DNA of 64,000 nucleotides from Siphonodentalium dalli (GCA_032622095.1 CP136063.1:81941980-82005979), one strand, 5' to 3'; shown: positions 1-13,118, numbered from the stretch's first letter. The notes: generated by a model from the letters alone, not told the origin. Made by a program: numbers and translations.

Positions 1-508
1 CATGTATACCGTAAAACTGACTAAATAATATTAAGAAGTATAGAGTTAGGAACACGTAACTTAGGTTAGGTAAGTACCAAATGCAGTACGCGCAAATTGA
101 AATAGGAAATCCATGTATGCAAATATATGTATGACAGCGCTCGCATGCATGTACCAAACATATATAGTATGCATATTATGTCGGAATACATATACGATAT
201 CGCTATATATAGAGTACAATGAGTATAATACTATATAATATTATCAGATTTATGGAGTCGCTGACTCAGTGTGAGTGTTTATTTCTTCAAATGTACTTGC
301 TTCTGTAAGCGTGATCGAATTGTCAAATTTTTTGAATCGAAATGGACATTTATCGATCGAAATGGCAAATTGAGATGTCTCAGGTTACCACTCCATACAT
401 GAATCAACTCAATATTCACGTCTACGGTAATAAATAAATATGTTAGATTGAAATTGAAACTATGCTTGTGCATGGAGGGCTCAGAGCCCCCGTATAGACC
501 ACACATAG

Positions 509-545
509 TTAAGTTATCTCAGAACTTAGTTCTGAGATAACTTAA
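509..545. repeat. Perfect 37-bp palindrome with TTAA ends
   Basis: TTAAGTTATCTCAGAACT and its exact reverse complement flank a single central base. It may be a minimal TTAA hairpin element or the remains of one. Confidence 0.7.
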
Positions 546-682
546 GTATATACAGATTCTCATAAATTCTTATTCAAATAGGCGGAATGTCGCTGAATCT
601 CCATGGTAATATACTAAAATGAAAGGGTGAAATATACTGACAATTGTATGGGAAATCGAAATTTTATTGTAATAAACGAAAT

Positions 683-1000
683 ATTCGATTAAGCGATACG
701 CGATTAACTAAAATTGATGTTACGTGTATCGGCTCAACTTCTCTAATATTGTATATGTGAAATGCGTACGTTCAAACAGCAAAACATGTTGCAGAGACAT
801 GTAGCACATGCAGGTGAAGCTATGGCATAGCTATATATACATGGAAGTATTCGATTAAGTGATATGCGATTAACATAATGTGATTGTACGTGCATCGGCT
901 CAATGTCTCTAATGTTGTATATGTTTAAGCCACAGGTGGACTGCGTACACACAAACAGCAGAACCTGTTGTAGAGACATGTAGCATGCGTGCGTTATGTT
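683..1000 (+). repeat. Two-unit tandem duplication, ~166-bp period
   Basis: ATTCGATTAAGCGATACGCG at 683 recurs as ATTCGATTAAGTGATATGCG at 849. The similarity continues through CGGCTCAA, TTGTATATGT and AGAGACATGTAGCA. Confidence 0.6.
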
Positions 1001-2810
1001 TGTTATTCCATGTCGTCCGAGGCGGTCGGACGCCGGCACCCACTGATTGTACTGGATTAACACAGAAGCTGGGTACACACGCCACAACGCTCATTTAAAC
1101 CTGAAAGACAGTTTTTGTTCAGCGAGTAAGTGCGTTCGGCAGCAAATACCACTCTAATTTGGACAACAATTAGCGAAGGGCAAACAAATTCTTCAGAACG
1201 TTTACTCGCAATCAGCCACAAACCACACAAGAGGGAAAGTCCAAAACCACACCCTTGGCCAAGAACGCGGATAGTTCATCACATTTTACAAAACATAGGT
1301 GTGAGTCTCATCCATTTTGATGAGCAAATGTGGTATGTGTCCATCCTTGTTTTGATCCACAAAGTCATTGGCCCTGACATGACCTTGTTATCAAACATTG
1401 ACAGCATGGCAAATGGTTGCATTCTCATGCACACATTTTGCAGAAACTGATGACGTTGGAATTAAATGCAAAAGCCTGAAAGGCAAAATTCAGGGGTCTA
1501 TCTCAGCACAGCTTTCCCATAACGGCTACATATTCCATGTCCAGTCGTGATATCAAAACAACTCCGATTGCACGTCGTGATGTTAAACTACTTAGTTCGA
1601 CGGGATGCACACGCAGAGTTGAAAAATATGCAAGTGCACAATATGGAGAGCATGAAATGATCACACGAACAAAGAAGCGTCAACAAACTAAGAACTAAAT
1701 CCGGTCATCCAGTTCAAGAAATTATCGTGTAAATGTATTCAAATACAATTATAAGCCATGAGAATTTTTGATGGGTAAAGAAATGTCGAATCAAAATAAA
1801 TCGAAAGGAAGGTCAAATCTATTGTGTGACTTTGATGGTTTGGTACCACAATGCTATTCATTATAGGTAGCATCTCCCGAAGTCCAAACAAAGATGATGG
1901 GGCGATTTGCTGTGTGACACGCCAGGTAAACACAGACCCTGCAGAGGGTATAACGGGACAGAGAGGACAGTTTGTACATATTGTGAAGACAATCCGTATG
2001 GCGTTGAGGACCGTGATGAATGGGACATTGCTGGTGATTGTAATTCGAGAGGGGTTCAATCTCATTTCGATGCCTCACGCTGAGTATATACCGTGAGAAA
2101 CATCGAATGAATGAGCTTGGAGATATGCTGAAAAGGTAAACACCCGATTTAGTGAGTCACCTGTACAGTGGGTTTAAATGTGTGATTAAGAAACCCAAAT
2201 GCCGACAGCAAGATTCGGACACCGACAAAGTCATTAATTTTGACTTTGTTGTGGTGTCAGATGTCGTATGATGACCAACACCTCATAACTTGGCCATTAT
2301 ATGGCAGTTTCAAATTCGCACCTTTTTTATTCGCGGGTTGTTGACCTAGAAAAATATATATTAGGCTGCTGGCTGATGGAAATGTGGCATGTATACGGTC
2401 AATTAAATTTTAATGAAAAAACATATTAAGACCCATTACTGTTCATGCTATTGAAAGTTTCAATGGGATCACCTATGTCGCATGGTCCGAAGGGCACATT
2501 TAAATCGCGATCACTCGGTTTTATGACTGAAAGTTTCAAGAAATAAAACCTACGCAACCATGAAATAAAAATAAGCACAACATTAAAATCATGCATGCAT
2601 CGGTGATGATTATACAAATATACGAGACAGTCGTAGATTGAACCTGCTTAGGCATGTTTTATACACTATATAAATTCGAATCGTTAAATAACATCTTCAA
2701 TCGACGATCTTTGTGAAAAAGACGACTTGCGAATATTTGCGTGGGAAACAGTCAGTAGCTTTTGAGTAACCACAATTCAGAATCATCCAACATATTAATA
2801 TGACACTACA
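1001..2810. other. No gene recognised
   Basis: Contains a 106-codon plus-strand open frame (1130-1450) and overlapping frames on both strands at 1739-2096, none with a recognisable family. The Cys-rich segment at 1893-2092 is listed separately. No transposon ends were found. Confidence 0.5.
1893..2092 (+). other. Cysteine-rich open segment, unrecognised candidate exon
   Basis: One plus-strand frame, between two TGA stops, reads WGDLLCDTPGKHRPCRGYN, then GTERTVCTYCEDNPYGVED and RDEWDIAGDCNSRGVQSH, ending at TGA. Five cysteines, an NGT sequon and many acidic residues look like a small secreted domain, but there is no clear start or acceptor. Unsupported beyond composition. Confidence 0.2.
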
Positions 2811-3348
2811 TTAAAGGCACGGATGGCCTTCGTTATATGTTATAATTTAGAAATAAAAGTTTCCAGTATAGTAGAATGATAGTATGATTGTGATATTAAC
2901 AACAAAACACTTTGTGTTAGCCGAACATTTGTTTATATACAGCACGTAAAGAGCGATAAGCAAAACACTCAACACAGTGGCGATTTTTTCGTGAAATGAT
3001 TCAATGTGACCGATTAAATGCCGAAATATTGAGTGGCGAGATATTAGCGAGCGCTATATCGGTTATGTTGCAAACAATATGGTGGAAATTTTAACCCAAG
3101 TTCACTTAGTGGGGTCTCCCCGGTGTTGCGTGTTTTCCGTATCGCACACTCTTTACGCACTGTACGGTATCATAATATGGCTTTTGTTTACTAACATGGC
3201 GTACGATCTTGACAATAAAATGTTTATCATTGGTATAAGTACAAAATGTGTCTTATATTTTAATATTATTTCTGTTTATGGCGGTTTTAGCGGATGTGAC
3301 TATTTTAACAGCAATAATACCCATCGCGAAAGCAATCCGTATCTTTAA
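2811..3348. mobile_element. TTAA-flanked miniature element ('AGGCACGG' family)
   Basis: Left end TTAAAGGCACGGATGGC; right end AATCCGTATCTTTAA. It shares its interior, with motifs such as TGTTTATGGCGG near the right end, with 29894-31362 and 37542-38095. The 89-codon open frame inside it is element sequence, not a gene. Confidence 0.6.
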
Positions 3349-3398
3349 CATGTACAAGTATGACAGTGAATCGGCTATGTGCATTCTCTGTACATCTA

Positions 3399-3519
3399 TT
3401 AACCCTTCCATGACAGGAGCTTCCTGAAATCCCCATGGGCGACTCTAATATATAAGAGCATGTACTGGCACAGAATCCATAATGCTGCACTGGCGCAGCT
3501 CCCGTCATGAAAGAGTTAA
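3399..3519. mobile_element. Family C miniature element with hairpins largely lost
   Basis: TTAA at 3399-3402 and 3516-3519; ends CCCTTCCATGACAGGAGC and GCAGCTCCCGTCATGAAAG. Only a short remnant of the hairpin region (CTAATATATAAGAGCATG) remains, so this is a 121-bp deletion derivative. Confidence 0.75.
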
Positions 3520-6500
3520 CACAATCGAAGCAAATTCATTGAGAATGCAGGAACATGTTGAGTTATAACCGCCGAAAACCGCTCTACAAGGGATCGAATA
3601 TATATATGTACACTCAGTCAAAACGAATTTGCACCAAGAATACAGTATCGTGGAGACAACGACATGTCTTATCATTAAATTGAACCTCAAACATGCTAAA
3701 TATTTATATATAAGCGGTGCACGACAGGCCCGATCAAAACAAATTGCAGAGGAACTGCGCGGAGACCAGTAATCGCTTCTGTCTCAAGGAATGCAGTGAT
3801 TATAAACGGATTATATATAAGATATGACTTCCGCGTAATGTGATAAGTTCCAGATTTCCCCATCCGCGAAAGTAAACAAACCTGCTGAGGAAATTATTTC
3901 TCGTATTAAAGAAACTATTGAAAGGAAACTACACTAAATTTTTGCTATTTGCGCATGATGTACTGCAGCTGCTTAATACATCAAATAGTATTTATCCTAG
4001 CAAGCGCGGTGAAATACGATTTGCATCGTTATAATCCTTATACACTCAGAAACGCGATATGCAAACGTGAGACAAAACATATGCTTAAAGAAATGCACAA
4101 AACGTGATCCATGCAATTGAATTTCGACCCGTCACATGATATATTTTCGATGTAACACTGACATCCTGTACGTATCTTCCCGTTTGACGTAAGCCATATT
4201 ATGTTTCATAAAGATTAGTACGTTTCATGCATGGACCCGTTAGTTATATCGTTATGTTTACTCACTACTGTAGCTTAAACAGACCTAGCTCATTATTCAT
4301 GTCGCAATCGCGAGAAGATAACATTTTGAGAAGATAAAATTTTGTTTCCTCTCCTATTGACTTATGTGTGCTGTATCATCTATAAAGTATTCTAGTAACT
4401 TTTCGCGAGTTATCGTTTGTTCTCATTAAATCAATATAGTAATTTAGTGTTTACTTAAAGACATAGTAGGGACTACATTCAGTGAATAAAACAGTTAAGT
4501 TATCATCCACTATCTCCACTGAAGAATGCGTCTATTAACTACTAAGATGATCGAAAACTCCAACCACATCGACTGTACCGTTTCAGAGAGCACAACGTTC
4601 CAACTATAAGCAAATTGTCAATATTTACTACGTTATTTTGGGAAGAATTATTCGGCATAAACTTTACGAAAATAATTCCGTCACTGCATGTAATTCGTTT
4701 ATAACAAAGACGCCGTTTTCTGCATATTTTGATAGATTTATGACAATAACTTATTTTGGCACGATTTTTTTCTTTTCTTGCAGTGTTTCACATAACTTTA
4801 AACGACCCAACATTGCACTTTTAACTCAATCGTTGCAGTAAACTAAGTTTAAGCGTCACATGATCGATTCGTTTTACTTGGAGTTAATGAAGTTAATTCT
4901 GTCTGGGAAGTATGTGAAAACGACCATCAAAAGAAATTTTCTCGAGAAAACTATCCTGATCAGGGAGTGAAATGAAAACTGATCGCACTGGTATCGGATA
5001 TGCACAGGATGACTTTCGTAGTTCACTTAGTTTTATTAGGTATGGATCGTCCATCCGCCGCTAATGCATTTATAAAGGCACGGCGAAAGGAGTTACGGAG
5101 TTCGCATTTCAGGTAGGAAAGACCGAGAGTCGTCGCCACCGTCGCTGGTGGATCTTAGTCGGAGGGATGAGGTGTCCACCACCAATTTCCAGCCCGCACA
5201 CTTGAACCAAACATTAACAGTGTTTATTCAACCTGAAAGTTAAGAATGCTGTCGTGTCTTGAGGATTGGAACCTGCAACTGCTGAGCTATTTTGTTAGGA
5301 CAAGGGTATAGAGTACCCGTCTTTTCATCACGTCACGCAGTCGTCTGTCGAGATGGGTCCACCCGCAATATACATTAGGCCGATTAGGGATGTCAGAATG
5401 GGTATCCGCGACCTATATTAAACACCCCTGTTTAAACGTTAAGTTGCATATCAGTATTAGCATTGGTCAGAAATATGACAAGTAAAGGATCTATACCGTT
5501 ATATTATATTACATGTATATATTATACAAATGCACTCTTCCTCCGAAATGTCATACTATAACCATATGATTATCATAATGGGCGGAGGGTTGGCTGCACT
5601 GCATGGCTCAGTATACATGTGATGATTCTGCCATTGGTCATTGCTGCTTATATGTGAATGAACATATTACCAATTATTATCGAAGTGCATGGCCATGAGA
5701 GGAATACAGTCGGGTATCAACTGTAATATACAGAACAGAGTCTGTACCCACAGCAGATCCGACTGATGACAAGCCATCTGTACGCTAGTTTGGCATCTGG
5801 CAGCGAAACACGATCCAGCCAGTTTCTTTGTGTAATCCCATGAATGAGAGACTTGGTAACTCCATTCATTAGATCGCAGACCCACACATGTGTCTAATGA
5901 GTCCAACTCGCCCGTATCTCCAGTAGTTATCCCCCGTAGAGACCAGCGACTACCGCCGCGGAACACGAATAAATAATGGCCCCAAATGAAGTTCCAGACA
6001 AACTTCAGACATAGTTTAGAATACGTTACCATTAATTAGTATTAAACACGTCTTTGTTTAAAATTCTCTGCTGTCCATTTACACGTGAAGAGGTATCTGC
6101 ATCGTTAACCCGTCGTGTAAAGGCAACATAGACGCTGATTCCTGGGTACAATTTTATGACAGCGAGCTATACAGGCAATGGGCATGGTGGTACATAAACA
6201 CACCTTATACAATATTGTTAAAGGGACGAATGGTATTCAAATTGGGTTCATGCAAAATAACAGAAATTGTATAAGTCTCAAGTACCGGGACATGTAAACA
6301 TATATCGATTTCGTTCCCATTTTCATTTTTAATAACTATCCAATAACGAGATTTCACATATTGAAACCACTGTTATGTAAATACACACAATGCTGTCCCG
6401 CAGTGGCATTTCCGATAAGTCCAATTATAGATACCGAAGTTAAATCAAAATTTTACGATAAACATTGGAAAAGGTCAAAGCATTGAACAAATATTCTGAG

Positions 6501-7125
6501 ACTAAAACTTACGAGGAGTGAGTTTGGTCTGGTTCAAGGGGGTGGGTGGTTGTGTTGGAAATTCCAATGAGGACACACCGGATTAGATCGAGACCCTCTT
6601 ACCACGTCCCTGTTTCTATCTCAAGCAAAAGTAATGTTTTCAAACTTGAATATCGTCGTCCATAAGGGACCAAGTATAAGGGACCGTCCATGAGGGACAA
6701 AGTATAAGGGACCAAGTCGATGATGTCGATCCAAAGTAGCGTGAGAAACCTTCTCGTGCAGTTTGATTTATATGACATATTCACCTGTCCTATAGTCAAC
6801 ATTACAATAAGAATGTCACCTACACATTGACAGCAACTCTACAGTCCTGGTCACCTCAAGAAAAAGACCACAGGCGATACTTGTTGACTTGAGAGATTGC
6901 CATTTATCAAACTTCAGTCACAAATACTCGCTAATCATATACAAGATCGCGAACTGAACTGGACACAACAGTGCTCATACACTCGTCTATTAGAATAGTC
7001 AACTATACATAGGCGTTTAAGCATCCCCTTTGTTATGTTCTATGTCGACCCTCTTCAAACATAAACGTGGATGTTTTCTCAGTATATGACTCGTCATTCG
7101 GGCATTGAACGTATATACAAAGGTG
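3520..7125. other. No gene recognised; mostly unique-looking AT-rich DNA
   Basis: A GC-richer patch at 5040-5200 has TTTATAAAGG followed by a CAG/GTAGGA donor-like site and could be a non-coding first exon, but support is weak. A 121-codon minus frame at 5667-6032 matches no known family. GGGACCAAGTATAAGGGACC repeats occur at 6665-6715, and a hAT-like right end near 6530-6615. Confidence 0.4.
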
Positions 7126-7489
7126 TTAAAGGGGTACTGTACACTAAATGTGGTCATTCATGCATGGGACCATCTCATTTTATACTCAACAGAATATATA
7201 CTGTACAACAAATGAATGAATTTGAGCCATGGATTAGTGCACGTGTACTCTATGAACGATGCAAACAAGGTACAGTGCAATTATATTATTAAAATGAGTC
7301 TATAACTCGAGTCATTAACTCGTTTTCATTATCATTACCATCTTGTTTTCATCGTTCATAGAGCACAGGAGTGCATTTTGCACCAACCTATGATTCAAAT
7401 TCATTCATCTGTTGCATATATATATTCTGTTGAGTATAAAAAGGGATGGTCTCACAAATGGCCGAATTTAGGGTACAGTCCCCCTTTAA
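7126..7489. mobile_element. TTAA-flanked miniature element with long arms ('AAGGGGTACTGTAC')
   Basis: TTAAAGGGGTACTGTACACTAA on the left is matched inversely by GGGTACAGTCCCCCTTTAA on the right. The arms extend about 120 bp, including TATACTCAACAGAATATATA. A right-truncated copy is at 40228-40500. The short open frame in the left arm is not a gene. Confidence 0.7.
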
Positions 7490-9876
7490 GTGCATGGCGT
7501 CTCCATATATAGAACTGACAAGAGTGTCTACAGTTTCATTGGTATCTTAGTATAGACCGGTGTGACTATATATGTTTTTTCGTGAATGTCCACTTTAGTT
7601 TTCGAATTCCCCATGCACTCTCTCCGAGACAGAAGAAATTACCAACAATGGAAAACTTCATTTGCACCATGCACACTATGAACTTTGAAATATCCAACTG
7701 CATGCATCTGTTGAAATATTATCAACCACACTGTACATGCACATGGTCAGCTATATGGACCTTTTACGTGCAAACATACAACTGCCAGCCTGATGTATGT
7801 TACCACGGGAATTTTCCAGAAGATATATAGTATGTCGCTCCCCAAGGGGTGCGTATATATTGTAAGTAGTTGCTCACACGCATAGCCAAGCGAATATCTT
7901 ATGAACGAACCAGTTTGTCCAGGAGTGTGTAAACTAAAGAGGTCTCAAGCTGAATTAATTTTACATAAATAATCTTAAGTGCGATTCCTGCTGTGACGTT
8001 TTTCTGTGAGAAGAGTTTCTGAACACATGTTTTGAGAAACATTTAAGCCTGCTCCTTCCTGCTGCTTTCATTGATAATTTGTAGGTAAGCAGCTAGTCGG
8101 CTTTATTTATTACCAAGGAAAAATATGCTCGCAAAGACACGCATTTTAACTGACGCTTTGAAAGCCAAATCAAAACCGATAACTCCCATATAAACATCGA
8201 AGAGGACAAAACCATTGCATCAAGTCTAGGCATATCATTTGATTCGGAGTCATATTAGTAGACACGACTTAAAAGACACCTTATGAAGTTGCAAGTATTT
8301 CCAGGAGTTTTTAAAACTTGTATATACATTGTACTAGATAATCCTCTGGGATTTTATCAATGATCTTAATCGTATGTCACTTGTTGGTTTGACAGTTGAA
8401 AAAACAGGGATGAGAAAGATTTAAAAAGCCACATGCAAAGATAAGACAATGGCCATATACCGGTAGCGGTGGTGTCAAAGGCATCAATTATTTACACGGT
8501 TCTACTTTTATTACACCCAATAATTTAGTTGGTACTGGACACTTTACATTTTATAGGGCGTGTCCATCAATGTAACGGTACTTGTTTTGTATAGACAATC
8601 TTCCATCAAATAATTATTGGGTTCCAGTCACGTTATCATTATACATAGCAACATAATTTACGTCGCGAGTATAAATGTATGTTATCTAATACATGTACCG
8701 GTAGTAATACTCAGGAAAATCATGATTCGCACGTGAGATCTATCGAAGGTTTCTACACAAGAACCACGTGTGTTCACAGCACAAATTGTGTGTATAGCTA
8801 TATCATGATAAATGTATATGAGGTTTTCACCTCTGGGATCGATGCATGGCGCATAGCGGACTCATGCATGTCATTATTAATCACTACATGCATGCAGTAC
8901 GTGCAAAAGAAAAATAACTGATTTAGTCACACCATGACGAAACCACACGCAAAGAGCTCTTATATATCGAGCATTGTGCTGGCTGTATACTGTCTAGCAC
9001 AGTACCGGCATGAGATAACACATTGAAGCAGTTTAGTCATACACAATCGATCGTAGAACTCTATGAGGGGGTCTTAATTATCAGGTACTCAATCAATGGA
9101 CCACTCGGTGCCCATTGTATATTTTCCATGTGTTATTTTAGAAGTGTCCCAACTATCATCCTGTTGGTTTTGGGACCAGATACCGACACTCTAAATTGAT
9201 TGAACGGAAATATCAGCCACGTAATTCTAGCTTCATTCCAGCTATTGTTATACTTTTATGGGTTTACATTCACGAAACTCTGCCAAAAACGGGTTCGGTA
9301 AATTTGAATTGGCTTCGAGGCGTGCAAGCAAGTGCAGAATTAGCAAAAGCTCAATCTTGCGTGCAGGATCTTTCATGGGAAATATAGCATATATTGTTGC
9401 AGGTTTGAACATACAGTAACGTGTTGGTGGCAATTTATTGCTATACATTGACAAAGAATAAATTAAACACACACATGCATGCATGGCACATGCAATCCTT
9501 GATATTAGACGGGAATCACAAAGGCAGAAGGTATATGGCTACAATGTTCAACCTAAAATATCAATTCTATACAATCACTCTATTCGTAGGCAAATTTAGA
9601 CCTTTTTTATAATTATTTTTGAAGCGTACACCGTTAGTCTTTGGTGCTTCAGCTGAGTATCCGTCATATCACAAAATCACATTGAAAACATTTAAATGTA
9701 ACTAATAATTACATCAAATATATGTATAGAGCTATATGTACGTAGTTGAGAATTGTGGGAAACGAACTATCGCCCGGACTATAATCTTCTAACTATTAAC
9801 CACCTGCAAGCTGCCGTCACCGTTGTTGAGAGTTGGATCATACGGGGTATGATAAAACACCCCTAATGATATTGAC
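7490..9876. other. No gene or clear repeat recognised
   Basis: Short AT-rich frames only; some ATGCATGCATG-type runs near 8840-8900 and 9470. Confidence 0.5.
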
Positions 9877-10084
9877 TACAGTAATGCCCAAAGTAATTGA
9901 CCACTTAACCACAGCAGAATTATGGGTAATTTTTCAGGATTTAATCGGAAATATGGCTTGTTGCCATTCATCGGAAAGCTCTCGCCGAGAGCTTTCCGAT
10001 GAATGGCAACAAGCCATATTTCCGACTAAATCCTGAAAAATTACCCATAATTCTGCTGATTGTTTTACTTTGGGCATTACTGTA
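9877..10084. mobile_element. Long palindromic TA-flanked element (CAGTAATGCCC ends)
   Basis: TACAGTAATGCCCAAAGTAA and its inverse bound a 208-bp near-palindrome. The inner ~84-bp arms, from CAGCAGAATTATGG to GAAAGCTCTCG, differ by about one base. TA at both ends and the CAGT start suggest a Tc1/mariner-type miniature element. Open frames here are mirror images of each other. Confidence 0.75.
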
Positions 10085-10382
10085 TACTGGGGGGGGGGAG
10101 CGAGAGCTACCCCCTGGTGTCTTCTGAACAGCAAGCAGGACTACCGAATTATGTCTGTGATCTCTGCCAATAGTCATGATTGTTGTTCAAAAGACACGAC
10201 CTCGTGAAAATAGTTCACGCTATTCCACCCCAAGGCAGCCAATAGGTCTACAGTATTCTCCCAACAGTTCTGTTGTGTTCATTCATATATATATACACAC
10301 ATCCTATTCTGTTCGAAAACAAACTTCGCAATTACCAAGCCACATGCAGTCCTGAGAGATTCACACGCATTCGAATTGTTCT

Positions 10383-10905
10383 CATGCTTGGGGACATGGA
10401 ATGAGTAATAAGCACATGCAAGCCTGCAAATAGTGTGTATGTCATTTGCAGAATGAGGTCCCCAGAGGGCGAATTTAGTGACGCTATCCCGCATAACAGG
10501 TTAGCATAACCAAATTCACCGTCTGGGAACCACATTTCTGCTCAAGCCTCAACTGCTGTGGGAGACCTAGAATCAGATAGAATTTCCCCAGTTGAAGTTG
10601 GTGATGTTCACAGATTTGTCACCTCCATTATGCATTTTATCTTCTGCAAAATTAGGGGAAATAGAAACTTCCCAGAATGGAAAAAGTAACTAAAACAATG
10701 TTAATTCGAGACTATATAGATACTTCTCAGAAGATGAAGCCTAAGCAGAATGAGGTCCCCAGATTGTGAATTTTGGTGATGCTAGCCCGCTGTGTGGGAT
10801 AGCATCACTAAATTCACCCTCTGGGACATCACTCTGCAAATGACAGACACACAATTTGCAGGCTTGATGGGGACATGTAATGAGTAAGCACGTGCATGTC
10901 CTCAG
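10383..10905. mobile_element. Fold-back element with AGAATGAGGTCCCCAGAG hairpins
   Basis: The outer arms share GCTTGGGGACATGGAATGAG / GCTTGATGGGGACATGTAAT in opposite order. Each carries a hairpin of CAGAATGAGGTCCCCAGAG with GAATTTAGTGAYGCTA and its inverse. A ~200-bp centre (GGGAGACCTAGAATC) is shared with 57508-57905. Other copies: 41050-41190, 48150-48236, 59200-59260, 61147-61397. Confidence 0.65.
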
Positions 10906-11152
10906 CTGACTTCAAACAAACGCCAAAGAAATAGATTTTACAGGGTCTTAGCTCTTAATTAAAGTGTAATCAAGACGGATAGCCGGGGACATAAAATGTA
11001 AATAAAACGGAAAGTTCATATTGTGAAGACACTACACTTAGTATGTATCAGTGTACCAGCCAAAATAAACATGATCAGCGACAGATATACGACCGAAAGT
11101 AAACGAACTTGTGTGGACCAACTCTGCGCAAGAACACAACATGACCTTATAT

Positions 11153-11614
11153 GTGACCCGCCATATCAAATCCAGTCGTAAGTCGGGATTTTTCCCCCCC
11201 TGTGCCAATGCAATCTCTTATATATGCGAGTCGACCATAGGTCGCCTCGCATATATAAGAGAATGCATTGGCCTAACAATTTTTTACAATTTTAATAATT
11301 TTTTCTTGTATTCTTTAACAATTTTATAATTTCACCCATACAGAGTCCCAGACAAACATGAGCAGACAACACTCTTCTATATGCTTATATATATGTGTGG
11401 GGCTCCCTGCAGGGTAATGGATGTTTTTTTATTTTATGTCCTAAAAATTGTAAGAAACATTTATTTTTAAAAAAATTATAAAAAATTGTTAGGCCAATGC
11501 ATTCTCTTATATATGCGAGGCGACCTATGGTCGACTCGCATATATAAGAGAATGCATTGGCACAGGGTAAAAAAAAATCCCGACTTACGACTGGATTTGA
11601 TATGGCGGGTCACA
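11153..11614. mobile_element. Double-hairpin miniature element, TGTGACCCGCC ends (family A)
   Basis: Terminal inverted repeats start TGTGACCCGCCATATCAAAT and extend through TCGGGATTTTT. Each arm then contains a ~70-bp hairpin beginning near GTGCCAATGCATTCTC (about 11203-11272 and 11493-11562). The centre has AGAGTCCCAGACAAACATG and CCTGCAGGGTAATGGATG. No coding capacity. Copies occur at 23934-24377 and, truncated, at 14043-14280. Confidence 0.8.
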
Positions 11615-13118
11615 CATATCCAAGCAGCTATCGGGATTTTCATGACATAAACTTCAGAGGGTGTTAATTTCATTGTGAAATCACTCCACTACACTGACAA
11701 AATTGCCCAGAGCACGAATCTGGTAACCGCCGCCCACCCCCCCCCCCCCTTTGAGTGGAGCACAAGATTAGAACCAGCTTCGGCCTGACTAGGCGGCTTA
11801 TGTTGGCCTAATTATTGCACCGTATCAACTGAGTCACCGTGCCCCATATTCGTGAATTTTAATCGGTAGCATTGTATACAAGATTCAGAGGGACGGGTCT
11901 GCGTGAACCGTTTATCATTGCGGACCATTCATCTCCACATTAAACCACATATCAGATAATTTTTTACACGCACGTGTTTCCTGCCCTCTTATCATGAGAA
12001 CTGTATCTTCGACTTCCAGCAGTATAGCGTGCGCAATCGGCATTGATTGTGTCATTCGGTGCGGTGTCGAGGTACATTGCTGCCTTGATACCGACCAAAA
12101 AGTTCGATGTAAATTAGTAACGACTCGCCATATATGATCATATATACCGGTATACTAGTACAACACAGCAGTGTATGTCAAATCCTTTACGACCTTCGAA
12201 CAAATTACTTAATATGTGACGTAAAACTTGCATTTCCGACACTCTTCACTTGTTTTGGTAGCATAATTGAACACTTGAGCCACAAGATCGTTGTCGTAAA
12301 CACATGGGTCATTTGGGTATGCAGTATTATGCATATTGATACGGCATGTAATATCTGAGTCGGACGGAACATTGCGATGACTCAAGAATGAAGATGAGGC
12401 TGGAAATCCTTCTGGTCAACAACAAGAGCAAACTGTAAAGTCTACGATCACATCCTGGGAGTTGTAATCATTGGGATCGACAGATTATAACAGAACAACT
12501 TTCAGATGATAAGCCCATGAAATGAAGTTAGGGACAAGATCAAGATATTACCTCACTTTATTCTTCATGATAACACAAAAAGAACCGGCAAAATTTGAAT
12601 CCGACAAGGCTCGAAAAGTTAATCTAAAGTTGACTCCGTCCCCGAAGGAAGTGACACGTTCGAGTGGGATTGCGACTCTTTCATTACTGTGTGCACCTTC
12701 TATGCACATTGAACAAACCAGTAGTGTTAACACAAATATTTGAATGCTATCTGAAATGAAATCTTTAGGCCCATGCTGGGTGTTGAAGTGAGGTCGCGAC
12801 TCCGCACAGATGTTTTGTTAGCAAGGCGAATGGAATGTGTTTTATTGTTCTGCACTGGTGTTGACTACTTCCGGTGGGACTGAGGATGTTATCGTCTCGG
12901 CAACAATGGTGAATCAAAGGGTAAAGATGTTATATGATGGTCATGGGAGACTGAAGTTACTCGGGAGTCAACGGTTGTTGACAGGAGCTACGAACTGTCA
13001 TATTTATGGCGGTTTGATGTACAGCTAGGATATAGCTTTACGTCATCATTTATAACTGTATAGACAACAAACGGATATAGTGCATAGTACGTGCACCTAT
13101 CTTGGGGACGTAAGCTGC
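11615..13118. other. No confident gene; possible exon at 12554-12760
   Basis: A C run lies near 11740. Apart from the possible signal-peptide exon listed separately, nothing is recognised. Confidence 0.4.
12554..12760 (-). CDS. Possible exon with signal-peptide-like segment, unrecognised
   Basis: After an acceptor-like TTTCATTTCAG, the minus strand reads SIQIFVLTLLVCSMCIEG, then AHSNERVAIPLERVTSFG, and continues to a GTAATA donor-like site near 12553. The hydrophobic stretch followed by a polar segment resembles a secreted-protein N terminus. No start codon is certain, no partner exon was found and no family is recognised; chance is quite possible. Confidence 0.2.

Noticed and set aside
1739-2065. 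108-codon hydrophobic minus frame, considered as a receptor fragment
   Set aside because: No receptor motif, and it overlaps the more protein-like Cys-rich frame on the other strand.
5667-6032. 121-codon minus frame with SRWSLRGITTG, considered as a protease fragment
   Set aside because: Only a few residues resemble a trypsin-like segment; the rest matches nothing and no splice sites support it.
9934-10177. Mirror-image open frames with the peptide WVIFQDL
   Set aside because: They arise from the two arms of a palindromic miniature element, not from genes.
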